Part shown: positions 54,041 to 64,000 of the stretch, one piece after another
Position numbering within the stretch: the stretch's first letter is position 1
How the letters are laid out: each line of letters begins with the position of its first letter
NCBI RefSeq assembly: GCF_019925205.1
Contig: NC_083560.1
Location: forward strand, 98,422,083 to 98,486,082
From: Metopolophium dirhodum
Lineage: Eukaryota > Arthropoda > Insecta > Hemiptera > Aphididae
Length of the DNA: 64,000 nucleotides
Direction: 5' to 3'
Notes under the pieces: model-generated
Database searches by the model: none
What the model saw: only the letters and a program-made list of their open reading frames with translations
What the model was told of the DNA's origin: nothing
Translations under genes and position numbers: made by a program

Positions 54041-54280
54041 CAATTGCTGTTGTATAACTAATATTCCAAAGTTAATTGAACATATATATATTTGCTTTGA
54101 TTCAATTTTATTAATAGCTCCGATGTTATTTTCTTTCAAATTGATTTGTGGGCAAGTTCTATCATTTGTGATATATGTGTTAGAAAAGTATTCTTTAAAT
54201 AAATATACAATATCGTTACCATTATTAACTTCTTTATCTATGTATAACATAATGTTTGGTAATTTGTGACTTTTTTTAGA
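54041..54280 (-). pseudogene. Non-LTR retrotransposon relic, upstream part
   Basis: Minus strand: 'KLPNIMLYIDKEVNNGNDIV' and 'YLFKEYFSNTYI', the segment just before the RT domain in Jockey-type elements, then 'NISYTTAI', which continues as 'GPDEISP' at 50074 once the transposon is removed. Its 5' end is cut where R1 starts. Confidence 0.7.
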
Positions 54281-56200
54281 TTCTGAGCGAAGCGATGAAT
54301 GTATTAATTTTACAATGATGTGTGTTTTTTTTTTATTTTTATTTTGTCTGTCATCACCTTTTAGGACTGTCAAAAAGCTTGGATTTTCTTCAATAGTAAC
54401 TTTTCTGATGGGAAAGTGAATGTAGTTGGTACTTTAGGGGGTCAAAAGTTAAAATTAAGTAGTTTTCAAAAACGACATGAAAAACAAACGAAAAATTAAG
54501 AAAAAAACGGGAATTTTTACGCAAAATCTGTTTTTGAGAAAATCGATTTTGGTTTTTGGTGCAACTCTAAAACAAACGACAATTTTGACTGAATGTTTAT
54601 ATACGAATTTTCTATACACCATAACATTTTCCAAATATTTTGACTTATTTTGAGCTGTTTACGGACATTTTCAGTTTCCATGTTTTTAGTAATTTTTCTA
54701 CAAATATTAATAAAATTTTATTTGTTGGGTAAAAAAGCTTGAAAATTTAATACAAGGCTCCTACTATATTGTTACAATGACATTTGAAAAATATTAAAAA
54801 TCCTTAGTCACAGTTTTTATTTTTGAGCATTTAAAGTTCAAATATTGACAAACTACGAAAAAATCACGAAAATTAGCAAATTATTTTGAGTTGAGAATTT
54901 ATAAAAATTTTTCTTTTTCAATCTAAGATTTTAAAATGTAATACAAGATTATCTATAAGCTTGTCTACCTTTATCAATAAAAAAATGTCTTCAAGAAAGT
55001 CAAATTAAATTTTTATGAGCGTTTGAAATTCATATTTTTACAACACTTGATAATCACTGGATTTTCTTATTTTGTTGTAATTAAAAAACGTATGACTGTA
55101 GATACTTGAAAATTTCACTGAATGTATATATCAGCATTTTCTATACACCATAACATTTTTTAAAATATTTTGACTTACTTTGAGCTCTTTACTGACATTT
55201 TCAGTTTCCATTTTTTTAGTTTTTTTTCTATAAATATCAATAAAATTTTATTTGTTGGGTAGAAAAGCGTGAACATTTTATGCAAGGCTCCTGATATATT
55301 GTTACAATATGATGCGGTCCTTTGGGGAGCCGCGAGGATGGGGTGGTGACGGGTCTGCTGACCAACTGAACAAAAAAAAAGAAAACGACACGACGATTGA
55401 TTGACTGCGTGTTTATTTGTAGCATAAACGCAAAAAAACAAAAAAAACAATACTGAGAACAACAAAAAGAGCAAATTGTAGGCACACTGTACTAAAAAAA
55501 AAAAAACAGTCAAAATGGGTGATGCGACTGCCGGGTGCAAGTCGACCGTGTCGTATCGGTCGTCCAAAACTAGTGACATTACAATCCGGTTCACCCAACG
55601 GCCGGCCGACGGTTCACGGCGCAGGTGTCGCGCGCCGGCGCGGCGTCGTCCGTCGTCGATTGGCGGTTTGTTTGAGAAGCGTTGCGCGGCTTTCCGCGTA
55701 AAAGGCTATTTGAATTCAAACAGCTATTACGCGGGACCGCGTCAAATAGCAGTTGAAAAATATTGAAAATACATGGGCACAATTTTTTTTATAAGCATTT
55801 AAAGTTCAAATTTTGACAAAATGTATCAAATTTGAATTCTTATCGAACGATTTTCTTTTTTGTTTTAATTCAAAAATGAAATACCTTGCCTGTTAAAATA
55901 TACATATTTGGACTTGTTTTGAGCTGTTTATAATTTTAAACTTTTTCTAGTTTTTTCTATATATATATAGTTTTTCTATAAATGTCAATACTATGTCGAT
56001 ACGATCGTTGTTGGTGTGTCAAAAAACTTTACAATTGTATACAATATTCGTCATAAATTGTTATAATAACAGTTTACATATAATATTAAAGATATAAATT
56101 CACGTCTCCAGTCAGTACCGTTTCTCGTATACAATTATTCTATATCAATATAGAATTCAAATGTTTAACACCATCCGTTATCATAGGCGTGTTCTTAGAA
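54281..56200 (+). repeat. R1 dispersed repeat, copy 4, split by a solo LTR
   Basis: It starts 'gattctgagcgaagcgatga' and follows copy 2 closely, including two tandem internal units (about 54570 and 55095). It is interrupted at 55310-55744 and resumes 'tagcagttgaaaaatattg', ending in a diverged version of the 'ttcaaat...taacaccatcc' end. Confidence 0.85.
55310..55744. repeat. Solo LTR (435 bp) inside R1, TSD AATA
   Basis: TGATGCGGTCC ... GGACCGCGTCA, flanked by AATA at 55306-55309 and 55745-55748. Excision restores the R1 sequence found in the other copies. It is GC-rich at both ends with A-rich interior runs. The terminal motif TGAYGCGG...CCGCGTCA is shared with the solo LTR in the MULE. Overlapping ORFs (Arg/Pro-rich) are not genes. 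Confidence 0.88.
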
Positions 56201-56720
56201 CCCCAATACTTGAACAATGCCCCTAATTTTTTTCGCATCAGCACACATTCCAATTTTTATTAAAAACTATGTACTATTTATGTGTATAAATGTATAATTA
56301 TAATCAAGTTGTATGTGTACTGTGCACATAATACGAATGTGCAAGTTTCTATAAATATTATATAAAATGATATGAACACAGTTATGTATAAAAAGAAGAA
56401 AACACATAAACCATAATTTAAAAAAAAAATATCATAATAACACATAATGCATATATTTATCTACAATTTACATACAAATAAGTAATGAAATGTGTACCTA
56501 ATTATGTAATAATTATAATTAAAGAAGAAATATAAATTGATTCTCCTATTTCCCAAAATTTTGAATTCGTCAATCAGCGTGTACGAAGTACACAGCATTT
56601 GGTGATATTATTATACACAGTAGAATAATATTTTAATATACCTAGATGCCGATTGCTAGCTGCTGGGTAAGACTTATTGTTAATTATAATTTATATGTTA
56701 GGTATCTATTATCTACACAT
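56201..56720. other. Non-coding AT-rich stretch
   Basis: No gene or repeat recognised. Confidence 0.45.
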
Positions 56721-56744
56721 AGGTTAGGTTAGGTTAGGTTAGGT
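56721..56744 (+). repeat. Telomere-like (AGGTT)n run, nearly 5 units
   Basis: AGGTT repeated, equivalent to the arthropod telomeric TTAGG. Interstitial and short. Confidence 0.9.
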
Positions 56745-56815
56745 GACAAAGTCCCCCGCAAGTTACTATACAATTTATCCGGTATGGAACGGAGTTTTTT
56801 CTATAGTCTATATAG

Positions 56816-57690
56816 CAGTCTTGGGTAAAATACTTTTTAAAAGTATTTGGAATAAATACTCGAATACTGATGAAAAATAGTATTCCGAATGTGTATTCGA
56901 ATACACCATAAAAATAGTATTCTGAATAAAGTATTTAGAATACTATAAAAATATTCCAAATACTTTTAAAATATTTTTTGTTAAAGATTTTCATATTTAA
57001 TCCAAGGAAGACGGTAGTCACTATTTACACTATTTAAAGTTTTATCTGCCATAATTGTGAACTCGCAAATTAATGATTTAACACGCTGTAAACAAAAATA
57101 CGTAAAATAGTATATAATAATAATATATTATGTCAGTACTCAGTATAATGTGTGATGTGTCACTGTCCGACTGTTGCACTTTATTCTGCATTTCTAAATG
57201 GCTTATTGGCTTGTCATAGAACATAGACCATAGTTAGTATGGGTACAACGATGTGCAGACTACAGAGACAGACGTCAGAGACACAGACGTTCAGTTACAG
57301 TGGATAAAATGTATAAGATAAGCACCATAAGCCAATACGGAAATACCCATTAGTCTTTAATATACAAATTTATTTATAGCATTCTTGTTATTGCAATCGG
57401 TATCGCTGATCGGTAACCACTAATCAGTAAACATGATATGAACCAATACCGGTCATAATTTTATTATTGTATGAATGTATGATATTAAATATTGAGAGAT
57501 GTTATCAATTACCTACAAATTTCCAACACAAATTATACGTTTTCTATTTTTCGTTTTAAATTGTATAATTAAAATCCTAAAAAAAATATATTGTTATACT
57601 ATTAAAGTATTCCGAATATAGTATTTGGAATACCTAAATAGTATTTCGAATACTGTATTCGGAATACTACCTGTCGCACAAGTCCTTACT
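56816..57690. repeat. hAT-like non-autonomous element or remnant with GTATTCGAATAC motifs
   Basis: 'cagtcttgggtaaaatac' at the left resembles a hAT terminus (CAG start). Both ends carry clusters of 'gtattcgaatac', 'gtattccgaat' and 'gtatttggaatac' (56840-56975 and 57605-57670), while the centre is ordinary AT-rich sequence. A precise right end and an 8-bp duplication were not found. Confidence 0.45.
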
Positions 57691-58739
57691 CCTGACCCAG
57701 AGGCGTCGACCGACTCGGCTACACTTAAATAATATTTTACCAAGTTTTATTGCCCCACACTCTGACTGCACAAATTGACAGCGCTAAGCACCGCAACGCA
57801 AGGCACGGATGAGAGTGAGCCCCTTATGCTTAACGTAAATATAGAAAGGAATGAAAAAAAAAATACAAGTAGTATGTTTAATTGGCGAGCCAGAAGCACC
57901 GCCCTACTATTAATATATAAAACTAAAAAGCTTACATTCATATGGAATGGATGGGCGCCCACTAATTGATATACATAGATAGAATTAACAATATAGGTAC
58001 AAATAATGTCGACGATGATAATAATGTAGTGGTATAATCACCGGTCTCCCTGGTACCCGCAATGTTGCCACTCGTTCTCCTTTCCGACTGCTTATTGGTC
58101 CACACGGCGATTCGATGCTGGTATAGTGGGAATCCTACGATGGCCACTGACGAGTAGCGCACACTAATAATTTTGCCGTAATCCGTGGAAGGTACCGTAA
58201 AAGGGTAGTGTCGGAGTCGAGAAAGATATCAACACTTACACGTCGCCGATACTCCGCGCGACACAATAGCGACGGCCAACAACCGAATACATGCGCGCGT
58301 AAACCACGAGATAACGGCTCGCTTCAACGTGCGGTCGGCGCGTACACCTTGTACAACGTACCACAGGTGATCGACGGATACTTAATATGGACGGATTGAC
58401 TAAAAACACGCAAAACGCCACGGCCGATGAGTACCTGACACGGCACACTCACAACCATCGATCGCGTGAAAATAGTCTGTCGCGCAACACGCCGACGTGA
58501 CAAAAGTGCCGGGGTGCCGTTGCAACAGTTGCGACGAACAGACAGAGGATCACTAATTAATTAGACGTCGACGGGTTCGCGGTGAGACGGCAGGCAGTGA
58601 CCGTGGTGGCACAGGCGGGGCGGGGGTATCGAATATTCTCGACGTGGAGTCGACCGTAATGACCGACGACAATTATTGTCGATAACAGTCCGGCGGCCAA
58701 ATAACGTTATCGAGTATTTTTACAGATATCCGACACTAC
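57691..58739. other. GC-richer non-coding region left of the gypsy LTR
   Basis: Markedly more GC-rich than neighbours, particularly 58020-58700. Several overlapping short ORFs on both strands have no family resemblance. It may be a remnant of another LTR element or the true host promoter of something outside. I cannot say which. Confidence 0.35.
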
Positions 58740-59245
58740 TGTAGTAAACCTCAAGGTGACACGTATTCATTGATATTCTAAGTGTTCGGACTTTTGTTTC
58801 CTTGTTACCTACTAACGAAAATGCTCACGTATTAACAGTATTGGTTAATTCTTTAACGACTTTTTCCTTAATCATGCATCGCGTAGCACTATTTTTCCTT
58901 ATTCAAAAGCACGTAGACTAATATTTGACATTGAATGTTCATATAAATATGGGTGTTTTATACACTGTAATTTAGACTTAAGTTATTACTGTAAGTACTC
59001 ACTACGGACACGCTGACTCATACGGATTGTTTATTGTCGTCGTGTCCGTGCTTTTAATCAAATAACTAATTTAACTTTTATTATTTTACTAATCAATATC
59101 ATTATACCATTCTTTAACGTAATTCAAAATGTTGTGTTATATTATTTAAAACAACCTTTTCCTTTCAAACATACGTCGTAAACAACGGAGCTGCACCGTC
59201 GTAAAAGAAACGTTGTTCATAGCAGTGACAGGGCTGTGCACTACA
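58740..59245 (+). repeat. Probable 5' LTR (506 bp)
   Basis: Bounded by TGTAGT and ACTACA, a perfect 6-bp inverted terminus. A TATAAAT at 58942-58948 can serve as promoter. TGGTGTCAGGTGTGG starts 4-5 nt after its end, a plausible tRNA primer site. The boundaries cannot be confirmed without the 3' LTR. Confidence 0.6.
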
Positions 59246-59494
59246 AATTTGGTGTCAGGTGTGGGGTACAGTTTCAACCATCAGGTCAAATTCCAACGAC
59301 TTGAGGCCCACCGACGGACCAGCTACCGAGTTTTTCGACCGACATCAAACCCAAATTCCAGGTGAACTTGGTCACACGAACAGTTTGTTCCAATCAATCT
59401 ATCGTGGCGAATTTTCAGAGGTCTTCCATCACGCCAGCACAAATGTACCCGCAACAATTGTAAGTTACTTGAATTATATTATATTGATTGCATC

Positions 59495-60559
59495 ATGTCA
59501 AGTCCGAGTGTAGATTGGAAAATAATTGATTACAACCCAGAAAATTTAAGAATAAAAATGGCAACCGTAGATACAATTAGTCTAGGTAGCGCCGTAAAAT
59601 CTATCCCAAGCTTCGAGGGGGGTAGTGAATCTGAGCTAAAATCATTCGAACAAAAATACGAATTTTTATTAGAAAACGTAACAGACGCTAACAAACCTAA
59701 AATATTAAAAGGAATTTTATCCGAATTAAAAGGGAGAGCTTTTAACGCCGTTAGATATAGGGAAATAACTTCATGGGAGGAACTTAAGAACCATTTTCGA
59801 ACTATTTTTGGCGCATCACATTCAGCCACATTTCTGCAAAATCAATTAAATTCTATAAGACAGAATATAAATGAATCTATTACTAGTTTTTCCGGGAGAA
59901 TCGAAAAAGCTTACAATGAGCTTACGCATGTCTCAACTGTGAATAAAACTGCAGAGGAAGCAGCTATTATTGCTAAAACGATACAAGTACACGCATTAAA
60001 CGTATTTATCTCGGGAGTATCATATTCCATCCGAATTATCCTAAAAGCTCGACAGGTAACTCGCCTTGAGGAGGCGGTTTTTATAGCCATCGAAGAGGAA
60101 AAATCTTTTTATTCCGAACAACCACCGTCAACAAATAACTATAGGGATACGAGGAAAAAAAATATTAAATGCAATCGTTGTGAAAAAATGGGGCACTACG
60201 CAAATGAATGCCGTACAAGCGCACATAAAGTACCAAATTATCGTAACCCAACTTATGATCGGGATTTTAAAACTGAGGTCAAACAACAAAATACCGGGAA
60301 CATTAAGGTGTGCAAATATTGTAAAAAACCAAACCACGACATAAGCGAATGTAGGAAACGAATTTACAATGAACAAAAAAGGAAACAAGGAAATAATTCT
60401 AATGAAGCGCAAGGGAACCGGTCCGTAGACGAATATAAAAGTAACAATAATATTCGCGTAATCGCAGGGGATTCGGAAATAGTTCCACCCCGACGCAACC
60501 ATAACTTAGAGAAATTGGAGGGGGGGAACGTTATGTCCACTAAATGGTCCAACCATTAG
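59495..60559 (+). CDS. gag of the degraded gypsy element (two CCHC zinc knuckles)
   Basis: 354 codons, open. Capsid region ('VKSIPSFEGGSESELKSFEQ', 'TSWEELKNHFRTIFG', 'NESITSFSGRIEKAYNEL') and a nucleocapsid with two Cys-x2-Cys-x4-His-x4-Cys knuckles ('CNRCEKMGHYANEC' and 'CKYCKKPNHDISEC'). The second ATG at 59558 ('MATVDTISLG') is the likelier start because the first codons do not resemble a capsid. The leader between LTR and gag (59246-59494) has an open frame without family match. Gag would package RNA into particles. Confidence 0.85.
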   Translation: MSSPSVDWKIIDYNPENLRIKMATVDTISLGSAVKSIPSFEGGSESELKSFEQKYEFLLENVTDANKPKILKGILSELKGRAFNAVRYREITSWEELKNHFRTIFGASHSATFLQNQLNSIRQNINESITSFSGRIEKAYNELTHVSTVNKTAEEAAIIAKTIQVHALNVFISGVSYSIRIILKARQVTRLEEAVFIAIEEEKSFYSEQPPSTNNYRDTRKKNIKCNRCEKMGHYANECRTSAHKVPNYRNPTYDRDFKTEVKQQNTGNIKVCKYCKKPNHDISECRKRIYNEQKRKQGNNSNEAQGNRSVDEYKSNNNIRVIAGDSEIVPPRRNHNLEKLEGGNVMSTKWSNH

Positions 60560-61580
60560 CTGTGCCTCCACCCATTTTACCGATAATCAACAAACTTTTC
60601 TAATAGATACGGGTGCCAACAAAAATCTTATAAAGATATCAAAGTTACAAGGACAGTTAATAATAAATGAACAAAACAAAGGGGATCTAAAAGGCATAAA
60701 TTCACTTCCAGTAGAAACCATAGGAACTGTCGATATGATTATTAGCATCGAAGGACGAGAATTTTTGATTCGATTCGATATAATATGAGACGATTTTCCA
60801 ATAAGCCACGACGGTTTACTAGGTTATGAATTTTTGGAACGTGGATCAATGCACATAGATTTTGAAAATAAGTTACTAAGGATTCCTTACTCGATCAAAA
60901 ATGACCAAAGTATTATAATACCACCACGGAGCAACTGTATTGTAACAATAAACGCAGAGGAAGCAGTAGGTCATGACGTAATTACAATTCAAAAACAAGA
61001 AATAAATGAAGACGTGATAATTGCCAATAGCCTCAGTCCCGTGCACGGAAATAAAATCGTAAGTAATATAATCAATATCTCGGAACAACCGTTCGTGATC
61101 GATGAGTTGTCCACCGAAAATTTACAATGGGAGCCGTACTCCGATCACGTATATTTCATTAATAGCGACCGTGACGAGCAAACGCGGGACACAATACATG
61201 TCAAGGGCACAACGAATCGTATTCAATTACTAAATAAAGCTATCAAAACTGATGACCTAAACATCGAGGAACGTGACAGTATTATAGATTTATGCAATAA
61301 GTATTCGGATGTGTTTTTTTTAGAAGGTGATTGTCTAAACACAACAGACTTGGTTAAGCATTATATAAACACGCCGCGCTGCGTAAAACCTATTAACATT
61401 CGACCATACAGACTACCGTGGGCGTATCAAGAGGAAATCGAGAAACAGATCAGTGATATGAAAAAAAGCAACATTATAAAAAATTCAATTTCACCTTTTA
61501 ATTTCCCACTAGTGGTAGTTAAAAAAAAAACCAGGTACCGACGGACAAGAAAAATTACGGGTATGCGTCGATTTCAGTAA
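60560..61580 (+). pseudogene. pol: protease and start of RT, degraded gypsy element
   Basis: 'TFLIDTGANKNL' (about 60595-60630) is the aspartic protease active site. TGA at 60786-60788 interrupts. The frame then reopens ('DGLLGYEFLERGSMHIDF') through the linker to the RT start ('INIRPYRLPWAYQEEIEKQI', 'NFPLVVVKKK'). A frameshift at the 10-A run near 61525 ends it. The protease frame is +1 relative to gag. Confidence 0.8.
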
Positions 61581-63014
61581 GTTAAACGAGGTAACTTAAA
61601 TGAAGCATACGGATTACCTATCTTAGTAGAAATACTAGAATCCCTTGGATCATCTAAATATTTCTCCACGTTGGATTTAGCAAGCGGTTATCATCAAATA
61701 AGTATAAACAGTGGGGACACACATAAGACAGCGTTCTCAACCAAATCCGGACACTACGAGTTTCTACGAATGCCGTTTGGATTGAGTTCAGCGCCCGTGA
61801 CCTTTTCAAGAGCAATGAAATCCGTTTTAACAGGGTTGGAAGAATTATGCACCGCATACCTGGACGACATCGTGGTACATGGATCGAGTTTACGCGACCA
61901 TCAAAATAAATTAGGAAAAGTTTTCGATCGACTACGGATGCACAAACTACAGTTGCAACCAAGTAAATGTGCATTTCTAAGAAAAGAAGTACTATATTTG
62001 GGGCATATCATAAATGAAAACGGAGTATCACCGGACCCAAACAAAATAGAATGTATCCAAAATTATCCTAAATTGAAAAATGCGAAAAACATAAAATCTT
62101 TTTTAGGATTGTTAAACTACTACAGGAGATCCGTAAAAAATTTTGCAAAAATAGCCAAACCTTTAACAAACTTATTGAAAAAGGATACACCATTTATATG
62201 GGATGACCTATGTGAGAATGCATTCGAGGAGCTAAAGAAAGTACTAACAAGCCCTCCGTTATTGATTTATCCGAAATGGGAACAAGGACAATTCAATTTA
62301 ACCACAGATGCCAGTCAGTATGCAATAGGGGCCATACTCTCCCAAGGAGAACCGAACGAAGATAAACCTATTGCATACGCAAGTAGGACTTTAAATAGGG
62401 CCGAAAATAATTGTAGTGTCATCCAGAAAGAATTGTTGGCAATCGTATGGTCCGTTAAACATTTCAGACCTTATCTTTATGGGCGAAGGTTCACAATTAT
62501 AACGGACCATTGACCTTTAACTTACTTGTTCAACCTTAAAGACTGCTCATCTCAATTAATGAGATGGCGACTCCAGTTAGAAGAATATGATTATGAAATA
62601 AAATATCGAGCCGGGGCATTAAACACCAAAGCAGACTGTCTGTCTCAGATACACGCTGTTAAAGATGCAGACACTGGTAGCAATGACTACGAATTATTCA
62701 TAAAAGCTAAAGAAAAGCCGATATTTTATTCACAAATACTTGAAATTGAGGGTAGTATTAAAAATGCAGATCCGACTGATAACTTAATATTACCTATACC
62801 AGAGAATTTAATTATTACCCAAACAGCCATTAGGGACATTATTGATAGGAATCAAATAGATTTGTCAGTAAGAAACGACATAAATAATAAATTTATTAAA
62901 TATAATAAAGATGGAAGAAACATAATATTTTTCAAAATTAAGCCAACGCATTTAAGGGAACTAACCCCTGAAAACATATTATCTGCAATTTCCAACATAA
63001 AAAAAAAACTGTGA
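61581..63014 (+). pseudogene. pol: reverse transcriptase and RNase H, degraded gypsy element
   Basis: After a broken stretch at 61540-61670 the frame 61671-62513 shows 'LDLASGYHQISI', 'FLRMPFGLSSAPVTFSRA', the catalytic 'YLDD', 'FLGHIINENGVSPDPNK'-like thumb motifs (with 'YLGHI'), 'FLGLLNYYRRSVKNFAKIAK', and RNase H 'LTTDASQYAIGAILSQ' and 'VIQKELLAIVW'. TGA at 62511-62513 replaces a Lys codon in the conserved 'TDH-PLTYL' block, and the same frame continues to 63014. Pol type resembles 17.6/297 elements. Inactive. Confidence 0.88.
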
Positions 63015-64000
63015 GGAAGACGGAATAAAAAATTTTTCAACGACTCGATTGGAAGGACTGACGACATTAAGCGGTTTCCAGCGGGTTCGAGCTATGTTTA
63101 GATACAAATTCAAAAATTCAGGAATTACTGTAAACATTTTTAAGGAACAACAATTTTCGGAAACCGAAAAAAAGAAAACTATTTATGAATTTCACGACAC
63201 ACCAATCGGAGGACATTCGGGAGTATCACGTACAATCAAAAGATTGAACTCACAATATCAGTGGAAAAACTTAAAAAAAGATGTAAAAAATTACATACAA
63301 AATTGTGAACTATGTCAAAAAAATAAGACGAACAAGACAATGAATGAACAAGACAACCAATGCTAATCACTACTACCGTCACAAAACCTTTTGAACGTAT
63401 CTGTTTAGATATTGTGGGGCCACTGCCAAAAACTTCATCAGACAACCTGTACATACTTACTATGCAGGACGAATTAACATGTTATGCCATCGCGGTAGTC
63501 TTAAGAACTACCGATGCAGAGACCGTAGCTCAGGCGCTTGTCGAATGTTTTGTATGCAATTATGTCATCCCGACATCGGTATTAACGGATTGCGGAACGA
63601 ATTTTTTGTCAGATGTTTTTAAGAAAATGTGCAAACTTTTGGGGATAAATAAATCAAAAACTACCCCATGGCACCCACAGACTAACGGTTTTTTAGAAAG
63701 ATCACACAAAACTTTAAAAACATAATATCTATGAAACTTTGTAGATAAAAACAACAACTGGGACCGATTAATATGCTATGCAATGTTCTGTTACAACACG
63801 ACAATCCATACATCTACAGATTACACACCATATGAACTAGTTTTCGGTAGGAAGCCACAGATTCCATCTAGTTTTCATCAAAACCCAGAAGCACAGTATA
63901 ATTATGAGAATTATATTTATGATCTGAAGCGAGTTATACAGGAGGCACACAAAATAGCCCGCGAGAATTTAATCAAAAAGAAAAATGACAACAAAAAATA
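63015..64000 (+). pseudogene. pol: integrase, degraded gypsy element (incomplete)
   Basis: After a shift at an A run the frame reads the zinc domain 'HDTPIGGHSGVSRTIKRL' and 'NCELCQKNK', then (frame of 63360-63725) the core with Asp in 'CLDIVGPLPKT', Asp in 'LTDCGTNFLS' and Glu in 'GFLERSHKTL'. A TAA at about 63723 and another shift follow, and remnants ('YTPYELVFGRKPQIPS') continue to the window end. Confidence 0.85.

Larger units (their letters stand above)
58740..64000 (+). mobile_element. Ty3/gypsy retrotransposon (17.6/297-like pol), degraded, runs off the window
   Basis: Probable 5' LTR, leader, gag with two CCHC knuckles, and pol in the order protease, RT, RNase H, integrase. The 3' LTR and any env lie beyond 64000. 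Pol has at least two in-frame stops (60786-60788, 62511-62513) and several frame changes at A runs (about 61525, 61595, 63005, 63365, 63725). It is therefore an old, inactive copy, in contrast to the CsRn1-like element. Confidence 0.88.

Noticed and set aside
55175..55782. Several overlapping ORFs on both strands rich in Arg, Pro or Phe
   Set aside because: They lie in a solo LTR and its R1 flanks, have no family resemblance, and are explained by GC-rich repeat composition.
57747..58448. Cluster of short ORFs in both directions in GC-rich DNA
   Set aside because: No domain, no splice logic, mutually overlapping; treated as non-coding.
59259..59513. 84-codon ORF between LTR and gag
   Set aside because: It lies in the retrotransposon leader, overlaps the primer-binding region and has no family match.
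1..64000. CRISPR arrays, tRNA or rRNA genes, bacterial operons
   Set aside because: No regularly spaced palindromic repeats with unique spacers, no cloverleaf or rRNA signatures seen; gene structure is eukaryotic throughout.

Overview
The window looks like an aphid (Hemiptera, Aphididae) nuclear contig. It is very AT-rich, has short GT-AG introns with phase-consistent exons, no bacterial gene organisation, and a dense mix of transposon families familiar from aphids: FLYWCH-MULEs, ZMYM1/DUF4371-type hATs, Kolobok-like, pogo/DDE_1, PIF/Harbinger, Helitron and Ty3/gypsy. It also carries a member of the expanded aphid cathepsin B family. The species assignment is an inference. No structural RNA gene was recognised.

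Layout. 1-17.4 kb is a graveyard: a spliced THAP-domain gene fragment (1.13-1.63), a hAT relic (4.29-6.17), a PIF/Harbinger element (7.07-9.24) inserted in an older transposase relic, MULE and kelch-like relics (11.2-12.6), a MADF-BESS relic (15.3-15.9), and copies of an AT-rich dispersed repeat called R1 here. At 19.18 kb a signal-peptide exon with a TATA box starts the only clear host gene. Its phase and length fit the cathepsin B exons at 48.04-49.27 kb, giving a 330-aa cathepsin B-like protein in which catalytic Cys and His are both replaced (a pseudoprotease). The 28.7-kb first intron is filled with transposons: an intact 3,755-bp hAT with 8-bp TSD (20.28-24.03), a P2X7-C-like gene facing a Kolobok-like transposase (25.3-27.7), a MULE fragment, a hAT relic split by a Helitron (28.4-34.1), a pogo-like element (34.29-38.65), a GC-rich Ty3/gypsy element with matching LTRs (38.70-43.21), and a MULE with a 12-bp TSD carrying a solo LTR (44.76-47.31).

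Downstream, a non-LTR retrotransposon relic (49.5-54.28) was split by a 3,966-bp DNA transposon with 31-bp TIRs. Its transposase ('DNCSSQNK' motif) resembles the DUF7869/Sola type. Next come an R1 copy split by another solo LTR, an (AGGTT)n telomere-like run, GC-rich non-coding sequence, and a degraded Ty3/gypsy element (58.74 kb to the end) running off the window.

The genes form no pathway. The theme is layered insertion: at least five nestings can be read, three of them with a target-site duplication whose removal restores the host reading frame. The most biologically interesting item is the catalytically dead cathepsin B paralogue with the giant intron and a tandemly duplicated upstream region.
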